This document shows positions 1 through 12,895 of a stretch of DNA of 64,000 nucleotides, piece by piece. Made by a program: the position numbers and the translations under genes. Below the pieces are notes generated by a model that saw only the letters and a program-made list of their open reading frames with translations, was not told the origin of the DNA and did no database searches. The stretch comes from Jacaranda mimosifolia (lineage: Eukaryota; Streptophyta; Magnoliopsida; Lamiales; Bignoniaceae): assembly GCA_018894105.1 (NCBI GenBank), contig CM032120.1:31084710-31148709 (forward strand), written 5' to 3'. How positions within the stretch are numbered: position 1 is the stretch's first letter; every line of letters begins with the position of its first letter.

Positions 1-1527
1 GTGAACTTCTCACTTTTGTCTTTTGGTTATCGTAAGTCAATTTCCTAGCCCGGAAGACATTTTCCCTGTCACAAATTCTACTGAGGAACCCTAAGCGCAC
101 AGGTAATCGCTGGAATTAGGCAACCAATTGCTTTGAAGACCTGTGGAAAAAGATTATTGAAATTTTGGAAGAGCCCGAGATTTTGGATTTCTTTTGTTTC
201 GAGTTTGACAATATTTCTTTTTTTTTTACATTTTATCGAATCATTCCCATTCAATTTGGGAACCTTCAATTTTAGTCAACTTAATTTATGTTCCATTGAT
301 GTACCTGCTTTTGGTTTGATAATCCAATTGTGGTTGGTCGTCAGAGCGACGGAGCTTGTAAGACATGTATTGAGAATTCTATGTATGAGTAAGGAGTCTT
401 TCTTGTGTTTTTTCGGTGTTGAAATATCATATTCTCTACACTATCTTTTGGGCTTTCTTTAATACGGGTTTGAATTGGTGTGAGTAGCAATTTTGCTGGA
501 ATAGAGTTGCACTGTTCTTGATGTGATGTGCAATTTTTAAAAAGGAATCACACCACTTTTATTCTTACACTGCTCTGTATGTTTATGGGTAACTTACTAG
601 CTTATGTCCATTGCATCGTTTAATATAAATTTTGTATTAGTTTGTACTATAAACTCTGCAATTTGTCATAAATACGGAATCTAAACTATGCATTGTTAAA
701 AACTTCACTGGAGGCAACTCTCAAAATGCAAATAATTTTCATTTCGTAAGACTCTTTTTATAATTTTACACAAAACTTTTCCCTACTTTGTTTGCACAAG
801 AAATCATTCCAACAACTTCGTGGGTGTGCTTTATCAACTAAGCCAACCCTATGTGATTATTGCATAATTTTTATGGCAACTATAATAAGTGATTCCATCA
901 AATTTCTGATAATTATTTGCTACTTTATATTTGATTTTCTTGTGCTCACATCATCTGTACGACTAGATCAACATGACTTTTCCTTTCATCCAATTGTGGG
1001 ATTCATAGAGAATAATCTAATTTCTTTCATTTTTTGGTCAATCGATTTGTATCCTCGTATGCTGAGTTTAAATCACAATTATCTTGTGCATTTGATGTTG
1101 TATAATTCTTCATTGTTGAGGTGTGGTTATGCCTTGATCAATCTTGTATAATTAATTTATGCTTCTTGATGATGGACGTTTAGTTAGTGCGTATATGTAT
1201 GTTTGTGTGAATATATACATTATTAATTAAGTTTGAACATGTATTTCCATATAGAGTGAGACAATAACACTTTTAACCAATGCCGCTTTGTTTCATTCTA
1301 GATTTTTTGTAGGGTATAGGCATGGATTTGAATACCAAAATCCAAATTTTTATATGGATTTATGTAATTTTGTTCCGGAGGATGTTTGCATTTTTTTGCT
1401 TTGTCATGCCTACCTTATACATCGTGGGAGTACAAGGGTCGTGCGTGATCGGATGCCTAGGATGTGGACTGTCATTTCTAAGATATGAGACCAAATAAAA
1501 CACTTGAGAGAGATTGTGGAAATAAAT
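1..1527. other. Intergenic, no supported gene
   Basis: I see no recognisable coding region here. The stretch is AT-rich, and its short open frames (for example 133-462 on the plus strand) show no domain, codon bias or splice context. The last 240 bases may be the degraded 5' part of the Harbinger transposase that becomes recognisable at about 1,528. Confidence 0.4.
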
Positions 1528-2678
1528 GATCAAGCGTGTTTGGATAACTTGCGTTTGGATAAAAATGCATTTTGGAGGCTTGTTATTTGCTTGAGCATGT
1601 AGAGGGCTACAACCTGAAAATTTTGTGGGAATTCCTCAAAAAGCAACCACCTTTCTATCCATAGTAGCACATCATAAGAAAAATATGATTGTGAAACATG
1701 ATTTTAAAAGATCCAGTTATACCGTTAGCAAGTATTTCAAGCAATGTGTTAGAGCAATTATAAAGATTAGCCCATCGCTCCTTATCGATCCTTAACCCGT
1801 CGGTGATGATTGTACAAGTGACGCATGGAGATGCTTTAAGGTATGTCTAAATCTATGTTGGAAGCACTCTAGAAATTATTTGTGGTATTATTTTTTATGT
1901 GAATTTGACACTACCCTCATGTAAGGTTGTCTTGGTGCCTTTTATGGCACCTACATATAGGTGCGTGTACTAGATAGTGAATAAACATGATATAGGTCTA
2001 GGAAGGGTGATATAGCTGTGAACGTCCTTGCAGTTCGCAATTGTGAAATGAATTTCATTTACATACTTGTCGGATGGGAAGGATCCACTGTGAATAGTAG
2101 GGTGCTACGAGCAGCTACCAACAAGCCTAATGGACTCAAAGTCCCAGTTCGTATATGAATAATCCTATCATGTATTCTTAGTTTTATATATTATTATATT
2201 ATGGATTTCGATAATATCTAACCTCACGTATGCTTTGTAGGAAATTATTATCTATATGATGCTGGCAATACAAATTGTGAAGGTTTTTTGACCCATATCG
2301 TGACATTAGATACTACTTGGATGAATGGAGCAATGGAGCACTAGCCCTACAAGATGCTCGTGAGTTTTTCAACATGAAACATGCTACAGCACGCAACGTT
2401 ATTGAGAGGGCTTTTAGACTCCTAAAGGGGCGATGGGTTTGTACAAAAAAGTACCACCTACTACCTAATAAAGACACAAAACATGATAAAATTGGTGTGT
2501 GCACTTCTTCACAATTACATTCACACACAGATGCCCATCAACCCTTTTGAGGAAATTGTATTGGGGATATAGAAGGGAGTGATGAACAAATGGATGTTGA
2601 TCATATTGAGACGATTGAAAGCTCAACCAAGTGGAGTAATTGGCGTGATCACCTTGCCACCAATATGTATGAATTGTG
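1528..2678 (+). pseudogene. PIF/Harbinger transposase (ALP1-like, DDE_Tnp_4) pseudogene
   Basis: Read across frameshifts and stops, the plus strand gives the order of a plant Harbinger transposase. An N-terminal CLDNLRLDKNAFWRL block is followed by a KHDFKRSSYTVSKYF-like block (about 1,695-1,740), KGDIAVNVLAV and LVGWEGST (about 2,000-2,100), YYLYDAG (about 2,250), NMKHATARNVIERAFRLLKGRW (about 2,370-2,440), and a C-terminal ETIESSTKW...WRDHLA block ending near 2,678. In the family the catalytic acids lie in the LDGT, DAG and IER motifs. The first is lost here (GAFYGTYI in place of GALDGTYI), while the D of YDAG and the E of VIERAF remain. An 80-base gap after 1,842 starting with gtatgt looks like an old intron. 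Because of the lesions it cannot encode an active enzyme. Confidence 0.85.
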
Positions 2679-2956
2679 AAAGGGGGCTCACTAGATGTGT
2701 TAGTAGAGCAGACAAGTAGGAAATAGGGTTGAAATCTTAAGAGTATTGATATAGTTGTATGACTATATAGAATGCTCGAACATATATGCTTGTCTATGAA
2801 TATATATTTGAATCTATATTATCTCTGTGATGTTTCATGTGCGTACTATTAGTTTGAATTGCAATTTGTTCTTTTATTTTTTGGGTTTAGCATTAGTTTG
2901 TTTTAATCTATGTGTGCATGTATGAGCTTTCATCAACCATTTGCTATGTTTGAAAT

Positions 2957-3529
2957 ACTGTTCAAAAAATCGGACCGGCCCGGCTGGTTGGACCGTCAAC
3001 CGACCAGTGAACCGGTCCGATTTTCTCAAAAAATCAAAAAAATAAAAAAAAAATGCCATATTTTGTAAAAACCGTTCAGACCGGCCGGTCAGACCGGTGA
3101 ACCGTTCACGGTTCAATTGAACCAGATCGATTTTTCCATTTATTTTTTAATAAAATTAATTTTTTTTTAATTTTTTCCATCTAAGTACAAAGTCTAAGGT
3201 TAAGATACACTTCACAAGCTATCTAAAAGAAAAGAAAAAAGCCTTAGTTTAGAGTTTAGAATTAACTTACACACTCTCAACTTTAAATTTTTGTGATCAT
3301 TTATAATATGAATTGTGAATTTTAGATTGTAATGTTAGACAATATCATTTAAGTTTTTTATGTTTTATATTTTGGCATTTTATTAATTTTTAAGTAATAT
3401 ATAATATAAATATATATTTCGTAATTATGACATCACGGTTCAATTACGGTCCGACCAACGGTTGGACCAATGAACCGTGAACCAATAAGTTTTTTCGGTT
3501 CAATGAACGGTCCGGTTTTTCAAACATTG
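2957..3529. mobile_element. MITE with 9-bp target duplication, inside the Harbinger remnant
   Basis: The 573-bp segment is flanked by the direct repeat GTTTGAAAT at 2,948-2,956 and 3,530-3,538. Its ends are inverted repeats (about 16 of 20 positions match) running into GGACCG, and the body is rich in ACCGG/CCGGT motifs, including many ACCGGTxxGACCGG variants near both ends. No coding capacity is seen. A 9-bp duplication fits Mutator-like elements best; if one base is coincidental, an 8-bp hAT duplication is possible. It must be younger than the Harbinger element it interrupts. Confidence 0.8.
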
Positions 3530-3769
3530 GTTTGAAATTATGCTACAAGAGAATATCACTTTGCTACTTAATAATATGTCAAGATAATGTGTTCTTGATA
3601 ATTGATGTTGTCCTTTTGTTTCTTAATGACAGGTCATGGTGCAATCTAGGTACTCCTCTCACAACATTGAAAGGTCAAACAAAGCACCTACTGCCCCATG
3701 ACATTTCTAGACTTATTAGGAGGAAGAGGCATTGATACATGCATTGAAGAACCTACGTGCAGGTGGTTG

Positions 3770-4680
3770 TCATTGCAACGGCTATTTTAAGGGCAGTTAC
3801 ATGGTGAGGTTGGCATCAATGCTAGTCTAGAGACTCTCGGATGGTGGCATTCTTGTGATACATATCAAATCAAAGCTTCAAGTTTGGAAAAAAACATATT
3901 CACCCTAAAATGCATACTTGGATATAGTGGAGGTGGGGGCGTAACTATGGATCCTACACTCATATGATTATTGTAGAGTTAGAAGCAGTTTAGAGTGGAT
4001 ATATTAAGGTACAAAATACATTTTTTTAGATTTATTCTACACTCGTGCTGCACTTAAATTAACAAAGCGTGTTTATATCCAAAAGCATATTGCGCAGGCG
4101 AATTTGGATACAGCAAAGCTCAGAGGGAAGCTACACCATGGTACGATAGTTGGGTGGAGATCTTTGGGAATGATAGGGCCACGAGGGAGCAGTGTTTGAT
4201 GTAGCTAATGTTGTACAAGAATTGTTACATTGTTCCCAAAACGAGAAAGAGAAAGCTGCTGATAGTGGAGAGCCATCAAGAGGATTTTCGCCGGGGACAA
4301 ATGTCGAATTTGTTGTTGTTTCTATCATTCAACCCTTGGGTTTCGGTTCAAAAAAAAAAAGACATCATTTTCTGACAAACAAAAGAGGGTCGATCAATGT
4401 GTTATTGACTTCAGAAAGATTATTGGGTCATTGCTCGAAGACATGAAGACCACTTTAGGGAGCATTGTTGAAAAGTTACTCCAACCACAGCCACAGGCAC
4501 TCGACTTGGACTCCTCATTAAAAACTTCTTTGTTTGAGGTGCTACAAGGCATTCCAAATCTAGCCTTAGATGAGCAAATACGCTTCATCTGGCGCATAAT
4601 AAGGTGGATATGGATGCTTTTTAGGGGATGAACAAAGACGCACGTGCTCATTTTGTCTGCCTGCTATTATCTGGTACATT
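3770..4680 (+). pseudogene. Myb/SANT-like DNA-binding partner protein of the Harbinger element, pseudogene
   Basis: Fragments in shifting frames match the plant Myb/SANT-like family (Myb_DNA-bind_3) that is ORF1 of Harbinger elements. These are HIKSKLQVWKKTYSPLKCILG (about 3,861-3,925), the PWYDSWVEIFGNDRATREQ block (about 4,138-4,195), a helical region around 4,440-4,560, and a C-terminal DMDAF-like/MNKDARAHFVCLLLSGT tail (about 4,605-4,678). In the family this protein helps the transposase bind DNA and enter the nucleus. At least three frame changes and internal stops (for example in the 3,950-4,010 stretch) show it is dead. It lies downstream of the transposase on the same strand. Confidence 0.7.
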
Positions 4681-7110
4681 GTGCTCTCCTCCCCATTCTC
4701 ATTAGGCTAGTTTACTATCATCTGATCATTATGATATGCTTCGTAAACTATTAGGACCATGCTCATAGCATGTTGGACTTTTTTTGTTTATATTAGTTTG
4801 TGTTGATGCACAAAACCGTTGATGATGTTATGTTGGTGCTCTTCCGCCTAATGTATGTACGTTGGTTTCGAATATGGAGAGAATATATATTTATATCGTG
4901 CATTCACTGCTCAATGATTGAAGATAATTGAAATACCTAATAGAAGTGTTGGGGTAATCTGAGCGTCGTCTAATCTCAGTCATGCATCGGATGGAACAAA
5001 GCTTAAGTTTAGTGGTAGCTGCACTAGAATGGACACTGCATGGTATTGAAACTTTCCTAAAAGAGCTAGTGGACAGATAATTACTTAGCTTCTTAGGAAT
5101 CAACGTATCAGCATTATGATGGCAGCCATTGATGACTCTGAGTTCTTTTCCTTAATTTCTCCTTTTTGTGGGATTCTTATGAATTTATGTTTGGTCTTCT
5201 CAATATAAAATCTGATGTTTTTATGTGGAAAATAATAATTTATAATGTGAAATTGGAAAAGAAATGTTTTTCTGCATGGTTGAGTATATTAATATTTTGG
5301 CTATTAAGTAGAATTGGTTTGGGCTATACATTATAAGATATCTAGTTCAATTAGTGGCAGACTTGTATGCTAAAATTTGGGTGGAGAATCGACTACAAAG
5401 CATTTGGTTGACTCGTTGTCATCGGATTGGATCAAGATAAATTTACCGACAAGATTTTTCATTGGTATGTTAAATTCCTATTCTGAGAAAAGGATTATTG
5501 GAATTTTGTAAATATGATAGATATTGTTAAAAGTTTTTAGATGATGTTTTTAATTAAATCATACCTTGAATTCAGGACATAACAGGGCAATGCCCTTAAC
5601 CAAAGACTCAAAGACATTAAGTCATTAGATCTAATTAGCATACTAAAATCTCAAAAATATTATTAGAAAAATCTCAAAATCATCACAATAGAAATTAACT
5701 CAAACACTTGTCTTCGAAATTAGACCTAACTATTAGAAATCTAAAAAATAATAAAATATAATAAAATAATTTCTTAACAACCAACTAGGTGTTAACTTTT
5801 GCGCATTGGTGGATCTTTAAGGCATTATCAGAAATCTTAATTAATGTACATTCATCAAAGGCAGGAGTCTGTTGCCTTCTGCTTTTATTTTCACACTTAT
5901 TTGCCTCCCAACACTCAGTTCGATGACCTCCATTTGATTTGATACTCAATTTTGTGAGGCTGAAAATAGAAAGATTGAGTGAAATAGAGTCAAAGGAAGG
6001 AAAACATATTTGTAAGGAAAATTCTGACAGTGTAGAGACTTTTTGATTTTGTTGAAGAAGATGCAGAGAAAAAGTAAAATGTTTGATAGCATTAAGAATA
6101 GAACGTATATCATTAATACTTGTATAATTAAATATTTTTGAGCTCAATAAGCTAATATCCAAACTTTAAGACAAAAAAGAACTTGACGAAGAAAAAAAAA
6201 TTTATACGCATAGATAATATGGTCCAATTTTTATAAAAGGTGAGAGCTAGGGTCATCTCAATAAAATTAGAGGCCTAACGCAAAACAACAAAAATGAGAC
6301 CTTTAATGTATAATAAAATTTTAAATTTTATAAAATTATTAAATTTCTAGTAAATATTTCATTAATTTTTTATAGGAAAAAATTTTACATATAAAATATT
6401 ACTACCTGAATTTTATTTTGTAGTTTTTTCATGCAAATATCATTTAATTCAATTTTATAATTAATTTATTCTAATATTGACTTTTCAATTGATAACATAA
6501 TTAATTTTTAAAAGCTTCCTTTTGCCTAAGAAAAAGAAACTTAATAAATAAAAAAATTTATGTCAGTGAAAGGGAATTGAAAGAACGAAAATTTATATTT
6601 GCTTTTATTTTTGTTCAAATAAATATAAATTAACTATTTATATTATTTTAGCACCGTTAATGTACAAAAACGGCTCTATATTTCTTTATATGAGGACTAA
6701 AATATATATTTCTTATATATTACAATATATATATCTCATTTTGTAATACTAAAATGAAGCTCATGACATCAATTTCTCTCAAAACCAAATTAAACCAAAC
6801 ACCTCACATATATTCCAAACAATTCTCGGTGGTTCCTTAGTGTAGTAGTGTAAAGCAGTAGAGAAATCAGGAGAGCATTGCCAAGCTCACATTGAAAGGA
6901 AAAGATAAAAAATTAGAATCTCTCAAATTAACCAATAAGGTATTGATATTAGAACTTGTAGAACGTACGTCGTTGATATTCTAATGCGCATCCACACCGA
7001 GACACAAAAGAAAAAACATGCGTATCACCGCTGAACAGAGGATAACAAAAATATTAAAACACATAGTAATGGAATATTCATGTTAGACAATAGAAAGGAC
7101 CAAGGTAGTC
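4681..7110. other. Intergenic AT-rich sequence, no supported gene
   Basis: No recognisable gene or RNA. A 125-codon frame on the minus strand at 5,785-6,162 has no domain I recognise and no splice-supported extension. From about 6,300 to 6,760 the sequence is very AT-rich with poly-A/T runs. Confidence 0.4.
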
Positions 7111-7983
7111 TCATTTTCTGCCATGCACCTTGGGAGTGTTACTGGAATTCGCATGGGAGCTCGCTTGACCTCCACTTGGGGAAGGTTGGAAAACACCAAA
7201 CAATTCTTGAACATCCTGCTTAGTCCACAAATGATCACACACATCAGAGAAGGGATTAACAGGTGGAGTTGAAAATGGATTCTGGTTCAATAGCTTCACT
7301 GTGCCCTGACTTGCATCATCATGGCCAGTTGCATGGTACAAATAATTTTAGAATGATGAATCCAGAGCTTCGCTTACGGGCAGTGCATGGACAACCATCA
7401 TATAGTGAGATTGTTTATCAACGACTCAATTGGGTCATACGCACTATCATTCGAAATTTGAATAATGTCTAAGTCTAGAAACATGTTTATCAACTTGGGA
7501 GAGCCAAAGATCTCATAGAGCTCTGACCACTGAGCTTCTCCTTTGATCATGTAAGCCTCCGATAGTGGGGATTTATACAAAACTAAGAATTAATTAGAAC
7601 GAGGAAAAATCATAAAACGTTATTAAAAAAAAAAAAGATATTTGCCATTGTGACATAGTCCTAAATATATGCATTGACTGCCACAAAATTGTTTCCCTCA
7701 TCGTAATTAATTGGGTCTAGTGAGATCAAAAACCTAAACACAGTATGTCGCTGCTACAAATATTTGAAACGCATGCTCGCATCCTTGTAAGTCAAGTTGG
7801 TCCTGAACTTAATGTTCACTAAAGCTACTCAAGATTGAATAACAGGGATATCAAAGTGATTGAGAGATCTTCTATCCAATCGAGCAAACTCCGCAAGTGA
7901 AGAGAAGAATTCCTTGTCAATTTCCTCTACCCATGGGGGAATGTAGAAGATTTGATCTTAAGTTTGGGATTCCTTGGAGCCAT
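7111..7983 (-). pseudogene. Myb/SANT-like (Harbinger-associated) protein pseudogene
   Basis: Read on the minus strand from a possible ATG at 7,983, the sequence gives a WVEEIDKEFFSSLAEFAR block. It is followed by KFRTNLTYKDASMRFKYL and QRHTVFRFLISLD (SANT-like helices), then SEAYMIKGEAQWSELYEIFGSP (about 7,500-7,570) and a low-complexity tail ending near 7,111. This order resembles the single-domain Myb/SANT-like proteins that accompany or derive from plant Harbinger elements. Stops after PVIQS, KYL and VNAYI and at least two frameshifts break it. I see no linked transposase, so it may be a separate non-autonomous element or a dead domesticated copy. The family call is by pattern and is moderate. 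Confidence 0.5.
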
Positions 7984-10900
7984 GTGATTTAGATCTTAAG
8001 ATTTTCTATTGGACCTACATAAATGAAAGAAATAAGTGTTGCTATGCGCTGAGTATTGTGTGCCAATACTCAACTTATATAGACCCAAGGTGTTATACAC
8101 TCCCATGATTTGAGGTGACACTTGCCACAGGCCTGTGTTGATAGGAAACATATAAGTTTTATTTGAATTTTGTACACAAAAGTTGAAGAAATAAGTGGGG
8201 TAAAGGCTTGTGTTATTTGCTCTTCAATCTACTGCAATTTATCATGGGAATCTTGAATAAGTAATTTTGTCGCAAAAAAAAGCTGCATAGCCATGGAATC
8301 AACCAAACAGAGGACAAAAGGCATCAAGTTATTGTGATTCTCGAAATAATTTAAGCATTGGATATGCTTGAGTGAGAGCTAAATAATTTAATGGGTGCCT
8401 GAAATTGCTTGTCCACCGTGAAAAGTAGCCTCACATTTTCTTACCTGCTTTAATTGATTTAATTATAGTTTATAGGCCACAAATGTTTGGTGACCTCATT
8501 TCTTTAATTATTGTTGTTGTGGCATTGGAAATGCTTAACATCAAATATTCATATATATTCTTCTATGGTATAGAAAATAAAATATTATAAGAGCACCAAT
8601 TCATTGATGTACTCATATGATAAACATCGATATCAGGCTAATATAGAAAAAATTGGGATAGCTAGATATACTATTATTTTAAATAATGCAGTAGAAACGA
8701 ATTAAAGGCAATGTAGCAAAATGGCGGTTACGGGAATTTTTAAGCAAATAATCAGATGCATAAAGGGATTCATCTACATACTCACTTGATTGATAATTCG
8801 ATTAGAATGTTAAAATTTCATCCTAACATACGCACACTAACGTTAATTTAGAGCACAAGCTTCCCTATTGCTATACCTAAGACCAGCTCAAAAAAACATA
8901 ACAATGACAACAATCCCAAAACCAACACAACCATCTAATAAGAATGCAGATTTCATACTAGTAGAAAGGGGAATAAAAGACCACTTTGTACAAAACGAGG
9001 GCTATGCACCAAAGAAGCTGTATTCGAACTTTCACTATGCTATCCATCATCCAAACACGCACTATTCATGGACTTGGTGCCCCTATAAGCTGCCTGGCAA
9101 TGAACACAACTTGGCAAATTGAAGGACCCCAAATGCAATTTGTATGAACTATGCTCAGAAGATGAGGCCTTTGGTACACATCCCACCACATGAAGTGGCC
9201 AACATGATTTGTTCCCTTTGTACACTTTTAGAATCATCTCCCAAGATTCTGAGAAGTGTGCGATTGATGAAGCACCATCATACCTCGACCACATGGGCAT
9301 TCCAACAAAGACTTGAGTTCTATTGCACCCTACAAGCTGAACAAGATTTAGTGAATAAATATTCACTCGACATGCTTCATTCCATATCAAAACCAAAACA
9401 AAGCACGGGATAACATTGATGACAATAGGAGAATTGAAAAAAGCGCGGTTAACAATTGAGACAGTTGATTCTACATATTTAATCAATGCATATATATTAC
9501 ATAAATAAAACCAAAAATAATCTACATTATAAAAACATATATACAAATTCAATAAAAAAAAAGGATGTCACAAGTCTAGTATCACCAACTATGAAAGAAG
9601 TGGTATGTCTGTTATTTTGTAACAGAGAGATGGTAGGATGGTATCCTTTCCAATGATCTTTTCTGTTTCATGATTATAGCAGTAAAAAATTAACTAGATT
9701 TTATATCGACAATTTTCCATATCAAGGAAAATGGCAGGAGTTATGTAGCGGAATATAGTTACATTAACATGAGCTTGTATACAAAATTTAGACTAAATTG
9801 AAAAGATGAAAACCATTTTAAAAGACACCCAACATCCGTTGGTGAGAAAATGTAATTTTGGATGCCGGTATTTTCAGGGGAAAAGTTAGGTCATTAATTA
9901 ATCGCATTTATCTTCACGAATCTACTAGGTTAGCCTAATTTGAATTTTGTCTCATGCAATGTGGAAGCAGCTATTACTCAAAAAGTCTTACAAAAATAGA
10001 TTGACATCTACCAATGTATTTGAAATAGTCAACTGTTGTAGGCATTGGTAGAACATATCAGGGTATAAATATTGACTGGATTAGCTCAATCTCTTTTTTC
10101 TTCAAATTTTCTAACATAAATTCTAGAATGAGATAATATTTAAGTCTTAATTGAAATCAAAACGGAATAAAAACAAAATTTCTAACCTAATATAACCAAA
10201 TTAGAGAACCAGATTGGATTCTTGGCATTGATTTAATTGAACAAAACAAATTACTATCATTAACGTTGAAATCACTACAAAACGATAGTTGCAGGACAAG
10301 ATTTCAAATGAGCAAATAATTTCTAATTAACCCAAACGAGACGCAAAAAATAAAAGAAACAAACTCACGGCTAATGGAGCGATTACAATATGTATGAATC
10401 CAGTCGATCCACACATGTTTAAGTCACCAATGCTATCATGATTAAAACCCAAAAATCTAGCATTTTGTTAAACTAGGGCAATAGCACAAATTGAGATAAC
10501 AAATTTACGGTAAGATCCACAAAATCATAAAGGGATTAGACCACCTACTGCACGATTACTGCATATAGTTCTGTTCGCGAGCTAGGTCGGAGTCATATGA
10601 TAAATTTGGTGGTTGATTTACTCCAATTATAGGCTAAAAAAGTTAGTCTTATGGCGCCTTCACCTCAAGTAGGAGAGTTGTGATTTATGTTTGATTTTTC
10701 TGAAAAGGCAAATTGGGGATTCTTGTTTCCTGTCTACGAAGAGACATTAGTGTAAAGTAAAGGTTGGACAGAGGACAATTTTGTCAGAGCAAAGATAGTT
10801 GAGGGTATCAAACACATATGATGATATTAGGAGAGATTGTTGCAGTGCATAATGTGTAGGTACAATCTCACGTATCAAACAAAGTAATAAATTGCTAATC

Positions 10901-11439
10901 TTATTTAGTGTCATCCACCAATACAATCTGCGCTATTAGCTAATCGCTAGAATCAAATGTGCCTTATAGCACTACATTTATAATAAAATACTATTATTTT
11001 AATCACAAATTTTATTCAATAAATTGATTTTTAATCAAATTATAAAATACAAATAATTATGATTTTAATAGAATAAAGAAGACCCATTAAATTTAAAATA
11101 ATCTTCACCAATTTTATTGGGAATAGAGAGAAATTTACTTTATGTCATTGTGTGGTTAATTTTATAAATTTACACATAACTATATTTTTAGCTTATAGTG
11201 TCATATCGGGATTTGATTTCAAACTACTTGGGCTCATTTGCTTATTAGGATTGTGTAGGATAAATGTGTAATTTAATGTATTTGAGTGTTTAGTTGTCAT
11301 ATTTAAAACTCATAATTAATAAAAAGGCCAGTATTTATCCTAAAGTGTTGGGATTATGTATTCCATCCCCTTAATTGAAATTTATCAATTGTGGATCTAA
11401 TCTCTAATCTAATCATCTTATTATTCTCTTCCAAGTATG
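7984..11439. other. Intergenic, no supported gene
   Basis: No exon series, RNA gene or terminal-repeat element could be supported. A 170-codon minus-strand frame (9,040-9,552) overlaps an 89-codon plus-strand frame (9,144-9,413). Neither shows a known domain, and the overlap argues that both are chance. Confidence 0.4.
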
Positions 11440-11850
11440 ATCTTGAAATTTAAACAGTTCTGCAAAGAATGCTTTGAACTACATGAATCTCCTTGAATTT
11501 GATTTGAAGAAAATAACGCCAATTTGAGGGTTTTGTACCTTAATCTCGAATCAAATACCAAAAGATATGAACTCCATGAAGAATGCCTTGAACATCATGG
11601 ATCTCCTTGCATTTAATTTGAAGAAACAATGTCGATTCGAGGGCTTTGCATCTTATCTCAAGTCAAATGTTAAAATATATGGGCTCCACAAAGAACACCT
11701 TGAACGCCGTAGATTTTCTTGAATTTAATTTGAAAAAAATAGTGCCAATTGAAAGGCTTTGCACCTTAATCTCGAATCAAATGCTAAAATATGATGAGCT
11801 CCGCAAAAAATGCTTGGAACATTATGGATTTCCTTGAATTTGTTGGAGAG
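11440..11850. repeat. 113-bp tandem repeat, about 3.6 copies
   Basis: The anchor GAATGC/GAACAC/AAATGC followed by TTGAAC or TTGGAAC recurs at 11,467, 11,581, 11,693 and 11,808 (steps of 114, 112 and 115). Each unit also carries CTTGAATTTGATTTGAAG-like and CTTAATCTCGAATCAAAT-like blocks at matching offsets. Units have diverged by many substitutions and a few single-base indels, so this is an old array. No coding frame is shared by all units. Confidence 0.85.
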
Positions 11851-12102
11851 AATTGCTTGACTCCTATGATTAATAATTCAAAAATTAGAAGCATTGAGAT
11901 TAATGTATCACATGATGAAATTGTCCATGCATATAGACTTAACTAACAATCATGTATATATCATTAAGATTTTATGTATAACTGAGTTTTTTAAGAAAAT
12001 ACAGATCATTTGCTCAATCAAATTTATTTTTATAAGATTTTTCATATAATATTTGTCTACGAAATATAAATTTTTTACATAAAAATTATTTCTTCCATGA
12101 TA

Positions 12103-12107
12103 ATAAG
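12103..12107 (+). repeat. Target-site duplication (ATAAG), left
   Basis: ATAAG lies immediately before the TG of the left LTR. It is matched exactly by ATAAG directly after the right LTR at 17,791-17,795. Five base pairs is the size made by Ty3/gypsy integrases. Confidence 0.9.
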
Positions 12108-12895
12108 TGTAACACCCCTAAATTTTGGCATTTTTGAAAAATAAGGATTTAAAAATCAAGGTACGGGTTGGTTGAATTTTAAAGCTTGAAAAATAAATAA
12201 AAAGGACTTGATTGTAAGAATTTTGTAAATTTTGGGGTCAATTCGCAATTTGATGAGACTTGATTGACCAACATTTGGAAAGTTTTGAGGGTCAAAGTGG
12301 GATTATTTTGGGTCAACTAGGTGGATGTGAGGCACTAAGAATGTTGGGGACTGAAATTGAAGATGGAAGAATATTTCAGGACTTGATTGAAAGCTTGGGT
12401 AAATTCTTAGGGGTCAATTCATAATTTTTGAAAGATGGTTTTATATATAGTTTTTCCCCCAGCATTTCACCATTCCTCACCATACACTATCTTCAACCTC
12501 CCGTCAACCCCTCCGACAATCATGTCCGACGACACCCCGAAACAAAAAACCAAACCGATATACAGCTTCTCCTCCTCACCCGTAAACCGATGACACCACA
12601 TGCACGGCAGATCGAGCAACGGAGCCACCAAAAATCAAGACTAAAAGTTGACCGACGACTGAGGTTGATGGGTTTCCATTTTCCAGCGACCAAGTTGGGT
12701 TCTGGTGTATGGGTTTTGTAGAACTCAGCTTGTGGAGTAGCAAGGTACCTTTGGTTTCCAGTTTGAGTGGCGAACGGCGACGGAATTCAGAGAGAACTAA
12801 CGCTGCGGAGATGGTGGAGTAGTGACATTTTTCGATCAATTAGACCTCATTCCGACGGCTTTTGGTAAAATTAACTTGGGGGTGATTTGTTTGAG
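12108..12895 (+). repeat. Truncated left LTR
   Basis: This region is closely similar to the first part of the right LTR (14,765 onward). Both share the TGTAACACCCC start, the GGGTCAATTC and GGGTCAACTAGGT blocks, the CATTTCACCATTC block and the GGAATTCAGAGAGAAC block. Similarity stops at about 12,895, after the TAAAATTAACTT block, so roughly the last 2.2 kb of this LTR has been deleted. Confidence 0.88.

Larger units (their letters stand above)
1528..4680 (+). mobile_element. Decayed PIF/Harbinger element carrying both element genes
   Basis: Two remnants on the same strand are the usual pair of plant PIF/Harbinger elements: a DDE transposase (about 1,528-2,678) and the Myb/SANT-like DNA-binding partner (about 3,770-4,680). 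Both carry stops and frameshifts, so the element is dead. A 573-bp MITE (2,957-3,529) is inserted between them. I could not find the terminal inverted repeats or the TTA/TAA target duplication, so the outer limits are only those of the recognisable coding remnants. Confidence 0.75.

Noticed and set aside
133..462. 109-codon plus-strand open frame near the window start
   Set aside because: It has no recognisable domain, no splice-supported extension, and an amino-acid composition typical of AT-rich non-coding DNA.
5785..6162. 125-codon minus-strand open frame
   Set aside because: I recognise no family, and a frame this long is not exceptional in this DNA. It could be a decayed exon but nothing supports a gene.
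9040..9552. 170-codon minus-strand frame overlapping an 89-codon plus-strand frame
   Set aside because: It is the longest unexplained frame outside the gene island, but it has no domain and the opposing frame suggests chance. A protein search would settle it.
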